From NCBI GenBank assembly GCA_965215775.1, contig CBDCEG010000028.1:1-62459 (forward strand): 62,459 bases of DNA, written 5' to 3'. Origin of the DNA: CBDCEG01 sp965215775 (lineage in GTDB: Bacteria > Pseudomonadota > Gammaproteobacteria > Cardiobacteriales > Ostreibacteriaceae). Below the pieces are notes generated by a model that worked only from the letters and a program-made list of their open reading frames with translations, made no database searches and was not told where the DNA came from. The position numbers were made by a program, and so were the translations under genes. This document shows, one piece after another, positions 1 to 9,247 of this stretch; position 1 is the stretch's first letter; each line of letters starts with the position of its first letter.

Positions 1-768
1 TGCATACAAACCTTGGTAATCACAATCAGTATTATCTAAGTTTCCAGATACTTTTATTTGCCATGCAACTTTCATTGTATCGCCATCAATAGCACTAAAT
101 ACTGAATAATATTTAGTTATATCATCTAAATTTTTTCCATCATTTGGCAAAGGAACTCTATGCTCACCATTTGCAAAAATATATCCTGTTCTTGGGAATT
201 TTTGTGGACGAAGTCCATGAATATCAGCTGCATTTGGGATTTCTACCATTTTGTCACATTTCATAGTTTTCAAATCAATACGAGCAACACGAGTATTTAG
301 CTTATCATTCATAAATAAGTAACGCCCATCATAAGTTCCATCAGTAAAAGACATATGAGGGTGATGAAGATCTCCATTTTGCCAAACGCCACCTTTATCT
401 TTTAGATATTCTTTGGTTGCTGGAAGCATTCCATCAGTCATTATTTTGATACTTTCTTTTGTTTGCCCCCAACCTGTTGCACTACAACGGTTAAATACGG
501 GAATTCGCATTAATTCACGCATAGAAGGAACACCTAAAACACGAACTTCACCTGCTTGACCAGAACTCCAAAAACCATAATACTCATCTAATTGCCCAGG
601 TTTTATTTCCATATTTCCTACTGAAGATTCATCTGCTTTTGCTGTTGTTGTCATTCCAACTGTTGATGCACCAACTGCAACTGTTCCTAATGCCATACCG
701 CCTAATAATTTACGACGAGATATTCCTACCTTTTCGTTCCACTCTTGCTGTGTTATCTTTTTTGTCAT
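1..768 (-). CDS. nosZ: Nitrous-oxide reductase NosZ, N-terminal part (runs off the window)
   Basis: Periplasmic multicopper enzyme reducing N2O to N2, the last step of denitrification. The 256 codons visible begin at the ATG complementary to 766-768, preceded by an AGGTGA-like ribosome site. Residues 17-22 hold a twin-arginine motif (SRRKLL) followed by a hydrophobic, alanine/glycine-rich stretch, so this is a Tat-exported, clade-I-like NosZ. A DLHHPHMS segment contains the histidines that in this family bind the CuZ cluster. The CuA domain lies outside the window. nosR is immediately upstream on the same strand, separated by a 10-bp tandem repeat. Identity is firm; activity cannot be judged from this half. 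Confidence 0.95.
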   Translation of the reverse strand, partial: MTKKITQQEWNEKVGISRRKLLGGMALGTVAVGASTVGMTTTAKADESSVGNMEIKPGQLDEYYGFWSSGQAGEVRVLGVPSMRELMRIPVFNRCSATGWGQTKESIKIMTDGMLPATKEYLKDKGGVWQNGDLHHPHMSFTDGTYDGRYLFMNDKLNTRVARIDLKTMKCDKMVEIPNAADIHGLRPQKFPRTGYIFANGEHRVPLPNDGKNLDDITKYYSVFSAIDGDTMKVAWQIKVSGNLDNTDCDYQGLYA

Positions 769-790
769 TTTAATCACCTATATAAAAAAT

Positions 791-845
791 AAAAACTTAC
801 TAAAACTTACTAAAACTTACTAAAACTTACTAAAACTTACTAAAA
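791..845. repeat. 10-bp tandem repeat between nosR and nosZ
   Basis: Five consecutive copies of TAAAACTTAC (the first with one mismatch) plus a partial sixth fill the spacer between the nosR stop and the nosZ leader. The period is close to one helical turn. Copy number could vary by slippage and change nosR-nosZ spacing. Confidence 0.9.
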
Positions 846-3014
846 TCATATTGAACCTTTCGGTGCTTTTGGATTTTTTGAAAAATTAATTTCACTCCAC
901 TCGGCCTGCTTTTCTTTTTTCTTTCTTTTTTTAACTACAACAGGACAAACTTTATCATCAAAATATCTAACTTGGCAATGTAAACAATTCACACATTCAT
1001 TTTCATTAATATTTCCTTCAGGGTGAATTGCACCAACCATACACTCTTTTGCACAAACTTGGCAAGGACTTCCACAATCTTTTGGATAGCGTTTTATCCA
1101 ATCAAATATTTTTAACTTTGCAGGAATAGATAATCCTGCTCCTAGTGGACATAAATATCTACAGAAAAATCTTTCAATAAATAAGTTTACAATCAAAAGT
1201 GCTAAAGCATAAGCTACAAAAGGCCAAGCTCGTTGAAATTTCAAAATGATTGTTGTTTTAAATGGTTCTATTTCTGCATACTTTTCAGCTAAACCAACTG
1301 AATAAATAGAAACACCTAACAGACCTAGAAAAACAATATATTTTATTGCCCATAACCTCTCATGGAGTCCCCAAGGAATTTTAACTTGAGGTATCTTTAG
1401 TTTTCTTGCGATATGATTGGTTAATTCTTGCATTGCTCCAAACGGGCATAACCAACCACAATAAGCACCTCTTGCCCATAATATAATTAATACTAAAGTT
1501 CCACACCAAAGAACAAAAATAACTGGATCCATAAGAAATGTTCTAAAGTTAAATGTGCTGAAAAAAGCAAATAAATTAACAACAGATAATTGTCCATTAT
1601 TCATAAACCCTAACCAAACTAAGACAAAACTAAGAAAACTATAACGAACTATTTTAGTAAGTTTTGCATTTTTAGCCAATTTATTCTGAAACAAAAATAT
1701 AAAAAGTAGAACTAAAAATAAAGTTGCTGTTGTTATTGCTTCTCCTTTTTTATTCTTCCAAATACTTTTAACTAATTTTGCTCTTTCAGAACTTTGCTTT
1801 TTAATGGCTGCATTACCTTTATCTACAATGTTTTCACTAGATATTTCAGGCTCTATTTCTAATTTTTTAGTATCAACATATCTTGAAGAAAGCTTATATT
1901 TTAAGGTTTCATTATAAAACTGTTTCACCCTTGGTTTGATTTCCCTACTTACTAATAAGCTAAACACAAATTTAGAGGTTACTTTAAATCTTGATTTTTC
2001 AACACCTTTTTTGGGAGCTGGTAAGTAAAACAAACCTATTTCTGTAAATTCTGGAGAATTATTAGCATAACTTTTTCTTAGTCGTTTATAATTTAAATCA
2101 CGGAAACGAAATTTTTCATCGCCCTGCTCAATCTGAAATCTATCAAAAACTCCACCACGAACAAAGCCAGATCCTCTAAATGAAAATAATCCATTTGCCA
2201 TTACTAAAATAGCAGACTGCCCTTTTTTAATTCTACTTTCTAAATTTTTATATTCATCTTTACCAAGTAAATTTTTACCAATTTCAGGAACTGATACAAC
2301 TGCCAAATATAAATCAATAAAATTATCATTTACATTATTTGATTCTGGGAATTTAGCAGCTTCAACAAAACCTCTATTTCTAAAATTATCACTAATATTT
2401 TTCACAGTTAAATTAAGTCTTTTTATAGAATTATCATTAATTAATTGTTGCCAAGATAGAACTTCATTAGGCTGATTCTGTTTAAAGGTTATTTGCTCAG
2501 TAACCACTTGTTTTTTAATGATTGATAACTTTCTAAAAGCTTTTAAAATACTTGAAATTATTCCATCATCCATAACAATAATTGTTACGGTTGCACCACT
2601 TACAATATCTACTTTATTTTTTTCTAAGCTTTTATTTTTATAACTTTTTAAAACATTAAAACCAATATACTTATCAAAGGGTTTCATTAGTTTTTTTTCA
2701 GGAATTCCAATTAAAACAATTGGCTCAGAATGGCTTAGTATTTGAATGCCTTGAATAATTCCTTTCAAATCAACCCCTATTGCCATTTTAATTGGACCAC
2801 CTGAGTAGCCAATGGTTTCAGAAAAATCTGTATTTATAATAATATAACCAATATGTTTTGAGTTTTTAAAGGCATTTAGAATTTTAGGAACTATTGTATT
2901 TTGCTTAGTACTATCAGCTGTTGGATAAACAACAGAAAGTTCCATATCTCTTGTGAATTCCACAGAATTACCTATAGATATTACAAATAAAATAAGTGAT
3001 ATTAATAAACGCAT
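846..3014 (-). CDS. nosR: NosR, membrane flavo-iron-sulfur protein of nitrous-oxide respiration
   Basis: Required in the NosR family for nosZ expression and for electron supply to NosZ. The 722-residue length is usual. An N-terminal signal/anchor is followed by a periplasmic FMN-binding domain with a DIVSGATVT motif (SGAT near residues 139-142, flavin attachment site). Several membrane helices lie between about 435 and 625, with two CxxxCP motifs (CGWLCPFG near 519 and CRYLCPLG near 618). A C-terminal bacterial ferredoxin-type domain near 647-690 has two cysteine clusters. The gene sits directly before nosZ, and an FNR-like box lies upstream, consistent with low-oxygen control. All expected cofactor residues are present. 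Confidence 0.95.
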   Translation of the reverse strand: MRLLISLILFVISIGNSVEFTRDMELSVVYPTADSTKQNTIVPKILNAFKNSKHIGYIIINTDFSETIGYSGGPIKMAIGVDLKGIIQGIQILSHSEPIVLIGIPEKKLMKPFDKYIGFNVLKSYKNKSLEKNKVDIVSGATVTIIVMDDGIISSILKAFRKLSIIKKQVVTEQITFKQNQPNEVLSWQQLINDNSIKRLNLTVKNISDNFRNRGFVEAAKFPESNNVNDNFIDLYLAVVSVPEIGKNLLGKDEYKNLESRIKKGQSAILVMANGLFSFRGSGFVRGGVFDRFQIEQGDEKFRFRDLNYKRLRKSYANNSPEFTEIGLFYLPAPKKGVEKSRFKVTSKFVFSLLVSREIKPRVKQFYNETLKYKLSSRYVDTKKLEIEPEISSENIVDKGNAAIKKQSSERAKLVKSIWKNKKGEAITTATLFLVLLFIFLFQNKLAKNAKLTKIVRYSFLSFVLVWLGFMNNGQLSVVNLFAFFSTFNFRTFLMDPVIFVLWCGTLVLIILWARGAYCGWLCPFGAMQELTNHIARKLKIPQVKIPWGLHERLWAIKYIVFLGLLGVSIYSVGLAEKYAEIEPFKTTIILKFQRAWPFVAYALALLIVNLFIERFFCRYLCPLGAGLSIPAKLKIFDWIKRYPKDCGSPCQVCAKECMVGAIHPEGNINENECVNCLHCQVRYFDDKVCPVVVKKRKKKEKQAEWSEINFSKNPKAPKGSI

Positions 3015-3052
3015 AATACTAGTTTTAGGTTGAGTGAATAGAATTAATTATA

Positions 3053-3100
3053 ATTTATTATTCTACTATTTATAACTTACTTACGGTTGATTTAAGTCAA
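3053..3100 (-). promoter_or_regulatory. FNR/DNR-type box and promoter of nosR
   Basis: TTGATTTAAGTCAA at 3087-3100 matches 9 of 10 defined bases of the FNR-family consensus TTGAT-N4-ATCAA. On the minus strand a TAGAAT -10 candidate (3060-3065) would start transcription near 3053. That puts the box centre about 41 bp upstream of the start, the position used by activating FNR-type regulators. The rest of the 383-bp gap 3015-3397 is AT-rich; I see a TATAAT at 3315-3320 that may serve lapA, and no gene. Confidence 0.65.
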
Positions 3101-3397
3101 ATAATAACTTTCTATATTTATGTTTAATATTTTATCTTTGTTAATTAATGAATATATTAACTTTTTAATATCAATAATTTTAAAATAATAATAAAAACTC
3201 TAAAATCAAACAAATAAGCATCGTATAAATATTACAGACCGGCTAATATTTATTTTAAAAAACTAGCTTTTTAAGAAAAAATTAAAGGACTAAACATTTA
3301 AGTATAGTTTGTTGTATAATATTTGGATTGTTTATTACTTGTTCGTTACTTGCTTTTCACTAGGTAACTTTAACTATTAATTGAAAGAGGAAACCAA

Positions 3398-3691
3398 ATG
3401 CTTAAAAAAATAATTTTTTTATTATGTCTTATTGCAGCTTTACCTATAATTATCTTAGCTTCTAAAAACTCTCAAGTTGTTGAAATAAATTATATTTTAG
3501 GAGTGTTTAAAATTAACTTGTCATATTTGATTATACTTGCTTTTGTGCTTGGTGTTGTTGCTATGCTTCCATTTTTTGCATTTACAGGAATGATTTGGAA
3601 AATCAGAACTAAAAACCTTCAAAAAGAAGTTGATAAGATGGAGAAACAAAAACAAAAAGACCTAATTCGTGAAGAATTTCTTGAAGATTAA
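3398..3691 (+). CDS. lapA: LapA-domain (DUF1049) inner-membrane protein
   Basis: Small inner-membrane protein of the LapA/YciS family, which works with LapB in control of lipopolysaccharide synthesis. The 97 residues show two hydrophobic helices (about 4-21 and 42-66) and a charged, lysine/glutamate-rich C-terminal coiled tail, the usual layout. The start has a good ribosome site (AGAGGAAA). lapB follows after 15 bp, the conserved gene pair. In many relatives ihfB lies upstream; here the neighbour is the divergent nosR. Confidence 0.88.
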   Translation: MLKKIIFLLCLIAALPIIILASKNSQVVEINYILGVFKINLSYLIILAFVLGVVAMLPFFAFTGMIWKIRTKNLQKEVDKMEKQKQKDLIREEFLED

Positions 3692-3706
3692 TTTTAGGAT
3701 TTTATT

Positions 3707-4864
3707 GTGAATGAATTTTTATTATTATTGCTTCCTCTAGCCGCTTTTAGTGGCTGGTGGTTAGGTAAAGATGACAAAAAATCTGATAGAGAAAATAGTA
3801 ATGAAGAGTATTTTAAGGCTTTAGGATTATTACTTAATGATAATTCTGAAGAAGCTATTGATATTTTTATAAAAATTGCAGACTTAGATAAAAATGCACT
3901 AGAGAATCAAATTGCTTTAGGAAATATTTTTAGACACCAAGGTGAAGTTGATAAAGCTCTTCACATTCACACTTCTTTATTAAAACACAAAGACTTAACG
4001 CCAAATTTAGAAAATAAGCTAAACCTATCTTTAGCTGATGATTACAATAAAGCTGGGATTTTAAATTATGCAGAAAATTACTATAAAATAGATATAGAAA
4101 ATATAACTTCTGAAAATAGAGAAACCTCAATGAGAAAGCTTATGAAAATATACGCTTCTCAAGCAAAATGGCAAAAATCAATAAATTTAGCAACAAAACT
4201 AGATCCATTCAAAAAAAATAAAATTCAAAGAGAGGTTGCACATTATTATTGTGAACTTGCAAAAAATGATATTGAAAATAACAACCTAGAATCTGCCAAA
4301 AAACATCTTGAACAAGCATTACTTTCAGATAAAAAATGCGTCAGAACTTCAATTAAACTAGGGCAAATCGCACAAGAGGAGGAACAATTTATTTCTGCTA
4401 TTGGTTATTTTAAAGATGTGAAAAAACAAGACGAAATATTCTTATTAGAAGTTTTAAATAATTTAGAGTTTTGCTATAAAAAATTAAATCAGAATCAAGA
4501 ATGGCTAGATTATTTGGTGGAAATTGAAAAAACAGGAAGTATTGCAATCAGCATAAGACTTTGTGATGAACTGATTTTGGCTAACTTAAAAGATGAAGCT
4601 GTTAATTTTCTAGTTGAAAAACTTAAAAGCAATCCTAATTTTCTATTATTACAGTTTTATTTAAATTTATTAAACAATAAAGAGGCAGGTTCAAACATAG
4701 GATTTATATCAGAAATAGTTGAGAAAATAGTTGCTGTAACTTTAAAATATAGATGTAAAGAGTGTGGATTTCGTAGTGATAAACTAATTTGGCAATGTCC
4801 AGGCTGTAAAGAGTGGGGAATTCTTGCACCAGTTTCTGATTTAACTCTTAAGGAAAGCGTTTGA
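3707..4864 (+). CDS. lapB: LapB, TPR lipopolysaccharide-assembly protein
   Basis: Inner-membrane anchored TPR protein; in E. coli it brings LpxC to FtsH and so limits LPS synthesis. A GTG start is used. Residues 4-20 form the membrane anchor, most of the 385 residues are helical TPR-type repeats, and the end carries a rubredoxin-like zinc/iron knuckle with two cysteine pairs (CKEC and CPGC). Length and architecture match the family (E. coli 389). It lies 15 bp after lapA and 15 bp before the next gene, probably one operon. Confidence 0.93.
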   Translation: MNEFLLLLLPLAAFSGWWLGKDDKKSDRENSNEEYFKALGLLLNDNSEEAIDIFIKIADLDKNALENQIALGNIFRHQGEVDKALHIHTSLLKHKDLTPNLENKLNLSLADDYNKAGILNYAENYYKIDIENITSENRETSMRKLMKIYASQAKWQKSINLATKLDPFKKNKIQREVAHYYCELAKNDIENNNLESAKKHLEQALLSDKKCVRTSIKLGQIAQEEEQFISAIGYFKDVKKQDEIFLLEVLNNLEFCYKKLNQNQEWLDYLVEIEKTGSIAISIRLCDELILANLKDEAVNFLVEKLKSNPNFLLLQFYLNLLNNKEAGSNIGFISEIVEKIVAVTLKYRCKECGFRSDKLIWQCPGCKEWGILAPVSDLTLKESV

Positions 4865-4879
4865 GGATTTAAATAAATA

Positions 4880-6415
4880 GTGGAAACAAAAAAACAAAAA
4901 ATAATATCAGTAATAAAATTCAAAAGCTTTTGGGAAATGTTATTTCTTGGTTTTTCAGGTGGTTTGCCAATTGTTTTATTTTTTGGAACTTTAGGGATTT
5001 GGCTACAAGAAGCTGGAACTTCAAAATCAGTTATTACATTCTTTAGTTGGGCTGGGCTTGGTTACTCATTCAAATTTCTTTGGGCACCCTTGGTTGACCA
5101 ATTTCCAATACCATTTCTCACTAAAAAACTAGGTCAGCGAAGAAGTTGGTTATTAACGACTCAAATTTTAATAATATTATTTATAGTTCTTATGGGGGCA
5201 ACAAATCCTTTAAACCCTCTGAATCCTATGGCAAGTGCTGGGAAATTTGGATTATTGCAAATGGCAATTTTTGCAGTTTTATTAGGCTTTGTATCAGCAA
5301 CCCAAGATATTGCTATTGACGCTTACAGAATTGAATGTGCGCCTGCAAAAATGCAAGGTTTGCTTTCTTCATCTTATGTTGCTGGTTATCGAATTGCAAT
5401 GATTGTTTCTGGCGCTGGGGTTATTTCTTTGGCACAACTTTTTGGTTCGGTGAAGAATCATTATTCATATTCAGCTTGGGCAAACTCATATTATATAGTT
5501 GCTTTATTTGCTTTGATTGGAGTTATTACAACAATTTTCTTAAAAGAACCTATTAACAAATTTAAAAAAACTGATAACAAAGCAAATATTCAAACCATTT
5601 ATTTGTTTATTATTCTTATAGCTAGCTTTATTGGTTTATTATATTTCACCAGTTATTTATCAAGTTTAGTTTTGGATCAAAAAAGCTTACATAAATCAAT
5701 CAAATTAATAATTAATACAATTCGTTATCTTGGCTCTGGCGCTTTAAGTCTTTGGGTTATTTATATACTTAGTAAACTTAATTTAGTTTCTTTTGACCGT
5801 GCCAAAAAGCTTTATTTGGAGCCAATTAAAGACTTTTTTAGTAGGTTTGATAGAAAAACTTTAATTATAATAATTTTGATTATTGCATTTTATAAAATTT
5901 CTGACTATGTTTTGGGGATTATTGCAAATCTTTTTTATAAAGATATTGGATTTACAAAAATAGATATTGCACAAGCTTCCAAAACATTTGGTTTACTAAT
6001 GAGTATAACAGGTAGTTTTTTAGGTGGTTTTTATATATTAAGAACTAATACTTTGGTCGTTTTGTTAGCTGGAGCGATTTTGGCACCAATTACAAATTTA
6101 CTATTTTTATTCTTATCTAACAATCATAATATAACTACTTTATATTTAGTTATTGGTGCTGATAATTTAGTTGCAGGAATTGCAGCCACAGCGTTTGTTG
6201 CATTTTTATCAAGGCTAACCAAAAAAGGATTTAGTGCAACTCAATATGCGTTATTTACTTCAATAATGCTACTAATGCCTAAGCTTATTGGTGGATATTC
6301 AGGGACAATGGTGGAAAGCTATGGTTATAATAACTTCTTTATTTTCACAACGATTATTGGCTTGCCAATTATTGCATTAGTCTATATTCTTTCAAAAAAA
6401 CTACCGAACTTTTAG
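4880..6415 (+). CDS. ampG: AmpG-family MFS permease (muropeptide import)
   Basis: Twelve-helix major facilitator like AmpG, which imports anhydro-muropeptides released during cell-wall turnover for recycling. A GTG start is used, 15 bp after lapB. The first helix region (FLGFSGGLPIVLFF), a GQRRSW loop after helix 2 and the TQDIAIDAYR motif in helix 4 are typical of AmpG. At 511 residues it matches the family. Substrate is inferred from family only; the co-operonic lap genes fit an envelope role. Confidence 0.88.
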   Translation: METKKQKIISVIKFKSFWEMLFLGFSGGLPIVLFFGTLGIWLQEAGTSKSVITFFSWAGLGYSFKFLWAPLVDQFPIPFLTKKLGQRRSWLLTTQILIILFIVLMGATNPLNPLNPMASAGKFGLLQMAIFAVLLGFVSATQDIAIDAYRIECAPAKMQGLLSSSYVAGYRIAMIVSGAGVISLAQLFGSVKNHYSYSAWANSYYIVALFALIGVITTIFLKEPINKFKKTDNKANIQTIYLFIILIASFIGLLYFTSYLSSLVLDQKSLHKSIKLIINTIRYLGSGALSLWVIYILSKLNLVSFDRAKKLYLEPIKDFFSRFDRKTLIIIILIIAFYKISDYVLGIIANLFYKDIGFTKIDIAQASKTFGLLMSITGSFLGGFYILRTNTLVVLLAGAILAPITNLLFLFLSNNHNITTLYLVIGADNLVAGIAATAFVAFLSRLTKKGFSATQYALFTSIMLLMPKLIGGYSGTMVESYGYNNFFIFTTIIGLPIIALVYILSKKLPNF

Positions 6416-6449
6416 AGATTAAATTAATATTAACAATGGATTTAAAATT

Positions 6450-7520
6450 ATGAAAAATACACAAAACATAACAAATAGATTAGGATTAAAACTTCCAATA
6501 ATTCAAGCACCTCTTGAATATTATCCAAACCAAGCTAAATTAGTTTCTATGATTTCAAACGCTGGTTGTTTAGGAGTTTATTCTACAAATTTTCAAAATA
6601 TTTCACAAATTAAAACGCAGATTACAAGCATAAAAAATAGCACTTCAAATAAGTTTGCCGTTTTGATAAATTCTGAAGTCCTAAAAAGTAGTAAAGTTAA
6701 AACTGATTTAATGGATTTGGCATCAGTTCAAACTCATTTAGAAGACGCTTATATTGATTTGAATATAAAACAGCAGAAAATAAAAGAAACTAATTATCCA
6801 AGTTTTAATCAAATAAAAGAATTAGTTTTTGCAGAAAAAATATCAGCAGTTATATTTCAAAATACTATCCCAACAGATAATATAATCAATGAATTTAAGC
6901 AAAAAGGAATTTATACTTTTGCAATTGCAAGTAATATTTTAGAAGCTATTGCAATTCAATCAAGCCCTATTGATACAATCATTTTACAAGGATTTGAGGC
7001 AGCAGGAATGCTTTCAAAATTCAGTAATGACTTAAATCAGCAAAGACTTCCAGCCAAAACACTATTAAATAAAGCACAAAAGATACTTAAAAAACCAATG
7101 GTTATTTGGGGAGATGATCAAGTAAATATAGAAACTAGCTTTATAGCAGGAGCTGATGCAGTTATGATTGATACCGCTTTGTGGACAGTAACAGATGGAG
7201 ACTTACCAAATAGTTGCGTTAAAAAACTGCAACAAAGTAATGAAACACAAACTGTTATAAGCTCTTTGTATAATGGTTATGAAGGACGAATTTTGAAAAA
7301 CAAACTTACCGCTGAGTTCAAGAAAATAAAAAATATTACTCTTTCAGCATCAAAACAACAAAATGTTTTAAATAGTGTGATAATAGCCTCAATTGAGCTA
7401 AATAATACAGATTATATGCCTATATGGGCAAATCTTTCGTCAGAGGTTAGTAAGGTTACATTAAGTGAATTAACTAAAAAATACTTAGAAAAACTAGAAA
7501 ATTTAACGACCTATAAGTAA
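6450..7520 (+). CDS. Nitronate-monooxygenase-like TIM-barrel protein, degenerate motifs
   Basis: The N-terminus (LPIIQAPLEYYPN, then SNAGCLGVY) and the phosphate-binding end (GADAVMIDTALW) follow the flavin-dependent nitronate monooxygenase / FabK pattern. The usual QGxEAGGH motif with the catalytic histidine reads QGFEAAGM (near residue 181), and the second glycine of SNAGGLG is cysteine. The 356-residue frame is intact. It may bind FMN but probably does not carry out the standard reaction. It sits 34 bp after ampG on the same strand. Function unknown; fold assignment fairly sure. Confidence 0.65.
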   Translation: MKNTQNITNRLGLKLPIIQAPLEYYPNQAKLVSMISNAGCLGVYSTNFQNISQIKTQITSIKNSTSNKFAVLINSEVLKSSKVKTDLMDLASVQTHLEDAYIDLNIKQQKIKETNYPSFNQIKELVFAEKISAVIFQNTIPTDNIINEFKQKGIYTFAIASNILEAIAIQSSPIDTIILQGFEAAGMLSKFSNDLNQQRLPAKTLLNKAQKILKKPMVIWGDDQVNIETSFIAGADAVMIDTALWTVTDGDLPNSCVKKLQQSNETQTVISSLYNGYEGRILKNKLTAEFKKIKNITLSASKQQNVLNSVIIASIELNNTDYMPIWANLSSEVSKVTLSELTKKYLEKLENLTTYK

Positions 7521-7684
7521 GCCTTATAAAAGATAAAGCTTAAAGTAATATGAAATTTATATAAAATGGACTAGATTTAGTTTTAATTTTGTGGTGTAAT
7601 CAAGCTTCATCAACTTATTACATATGATAATATTTTTTTGCAATAATATAAATAATAACAATAAATAAAAATAAAGGACAAAAA

Positions 7685-7960
7685 ATGACTAAATTTTCAA
7701 AGATAGTAATAATGCTTTTCTCAGTATTAACAATTTCTTCTTCATTAGCAAAAGACACAACCAAAGAGATGGTTCTTAAAGTTTGCTCAGAACAAGCAAA
7801 ACAAGCACCTAACAAAGAGATGCAAAATGATTTATTAGAAGCTTGCAAATGCACCGTTGATAAAACTGATTTTGCAAAAGTAAAACAGCTAGAAAAAGCT
7901 AAAGATAAAAAAGGCTTACAAGCTTTATTAATTAAAGTTGCAACTGAGTGCAGAAAGTAA
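7685..7960 (+). CDS. Small secreted protein, unknown family
   Basis: A 91-residue protein with a clear signal peptide (residues 1-21, cleavage after LA) and a lysine-rich mature part containing three cysteines (two in an EACKC segment). AAGGAC precedes the ATG at good distance. It lies 14 bp before rsmD. The 164-bp gap before it shows no other gene. I do not recognise the family; a small periplasmic protein with a disulfide is likely. Confidence 0.7.
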   Translation: MTKFSKIVIMLFSVLTISSSLAKDTTKEMVLKVCSEQAKQAPNKEMQNDLLEACKCTVDKTDFAKVKQLEKAKDKKGLQALLIKVATECRK

Positions 7961-7974
7961 TTCATTAATAAATT

Positions 7975-8541
7975 GTGATTAAGAACTCAGTTAGAATATT
8001 ATCTGGTGATTTGAAAGGTAGAAAGCTAACTTTCATAGAGACAGAAGGATTACGCCCAACACCTATTCGAGTTAGGCAAACACTCTTTAACTGGTTAAGA
8101 GCTGATATTTATAACCAATCTTGCTTAGATTTATTTGCAGGAAGCGGAGCAATTGGTGTTGAAGCTATTTCACAAGGTGCTTGTAAAGTTACCTTTGTTG
8201 AAAAAAATAGAAATATGACTCAACTTCTCAAAGAAAATCTACTAAAAATCAAAATTCCATTCTCAAAATTTCAAATAATAAACTCAAGTCATAAGCAGTT
8301 TATAGAATCAGAAGTTAGCAAAAATAATAAATATGATGTTATTTTTTTAGACCCACCATTTTCATTAGAAATAATACCTGAGTTGCTTGAAAGTATAAAA
8401 CAACTATCTCCCAAATTTATTTATGTTGAGAATAATATTCCTCTTGATAAACTATTAGAAAACAATGATGATTATGAGTTATATAAACATAAAAAAGCTG
8501 GTTCTGTTTACTTTGGTTTGCTTAGATCAATAGCTGAGTAA
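7975..8541 (+). CDS. rsmD: 16S rRNA (guanine966-N2)-methyltransferase RsmD
   Basis: Rossmann-fold methyltransferase modifying G966 of 16S rRNA in the assembled small-subunit body. Visible are the RPTPIRVRQTLFNWL segment, SAM-binding DLFAGSGAIGVEA, and the catalytic DPPF motif (FLDPPF near residue 125). The GTG start gives 188 residues, near the family norm. It is followed by coaD, the classical rsmD-coaD pair. Confidence 0.93.
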   Translation: MIKNSVRILSGDLKGRKLTFIETEGLRPTPIRVRQTLFNWLRADIYNQSCLDLFAGSGAIGVEAISQGACKVTFVEKNRNMTQLLKENLLKIKIPFSKFQIINSSHKQFIESEVSKNNKYDVIFLDPPFSLEIIPELLESIKQLSPKFIYVENNIPLDKLLENNDDYELYKHKKAGSVYFGLLRSIAE

Positions 8542-8623
8542 TGCTAACAATTGATTATTAACAAAATAAGTTAATAAAATAGGTTATCTAAGTTTTCATA
8601 CAAAATTTAATTTGAGAAATATT

Positions 8624-9111
8624 ATGACAAAAAGAGTTGCGATATACCCAGGAACATTCAGCCCAGTAACAGTTGGGCATATTGATATTATCAATCGTGG
8701 GGCAAAATTATTTGATAAGCTTTATGTTTGTGTGGCTGAAAGCCAACATAAAACACCTTTATTCTCACTAGAAGAACGCGTTAATATGATTAAGCCAAAT
8801 ATTAAATCTGATAATGTTGAAGTTGTTGGTTTTCTTCTTTGCTGGTTGATTTGTGTAAAGATTTAAATTCAGAAGTTATACTTCGTGGACTTAGAATGGT
8901 TTCGGATTTTGAATACGAATTCCAGTTGGCTGCAATGAATAGACATTTAGCACCAACAATTGAGACTGTTTTCCTAACCCCCTCAGAAGATAAATCTTAT
9001 ATCTCCTCTACAATCGTTCGTGAAGTTGCTAAATTTGGTGGTGATGTTAGTAAACTTGTTCCCAAAAATGTTGAAATAGAGCTTAAAAATAAATTTAACT
9101 TAGCTAAATAA
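8624..9111 (+). CDS. coaD: Phosphopantetheine adenylyltransferase CoaD, with a 1-base frameshift
   Basis: Catalyses the penultimate step of coenzyme A synthesis. The first half carries YPGTFSPVTVGH (nucleotide-binding TxGH) and the second half carries ILRGLR and ISSTIVRE, so all family motifs exist, but in two frames. The first frame stops at 8866. Adding one T to the run at 8830-8833 restores a standard protein of about 162 residues with VVGFSSLLVDLC across the join. I place the start at the ATG of 8624 rather than the upstream TTG. The gene is normally essential, so a sequencing error, transcriptional slippage at the T run, or a second copy elsewhere must be considered. Confidence 0.9.
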
Positions 9112-9126
9112 TCCAAAACGACAATA

Positions 9127-9161
9127 CAAAAAGCCAAACTTCTATCAAAGCAAGTTTGGCT
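9127..9161 (-). terminator. Rho-independent terminator of the lipoprotein array
   Basis: A perfect 10-bp stem (AGCCAAACTT at 9132-9141 with its complement at 9152-9161) with a 10-base loop, followed on the minus strand by a T5 run. It lies past the end of the last minus-strand lipoprotein gene. Confidence 0.8.
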
Positions 9162-9205
9162 GGAAATAATTATTGATACTTTTAAGTTATATTAAAACTG
9201 AAGCT

Positions 9206-9230
9206 TAATCCCTCAAAAGTTTATTCAAAC
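9206..9230 (-). repeat. dapD 3'-end relic, distal copy
   Basis: A 25-bp copy of the last codons and stop of dapD (true copy 12729-12753), with one C/T difference. It is followed by the same ACTACAATATTAAAAATT junction as the internal relics, although no further lipoprotein gene lies beyond. This suggests the array once had another unit here. Confidence 0.85.
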
Positions 9231-9247
9231 TACAATATTAAAAATTC

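Noticed and set aside
3930..4923. Minus-strand frames inside lapB
   Set aside because: They are shadows of a clear, full-length family member and lack starts with ribosome sites.
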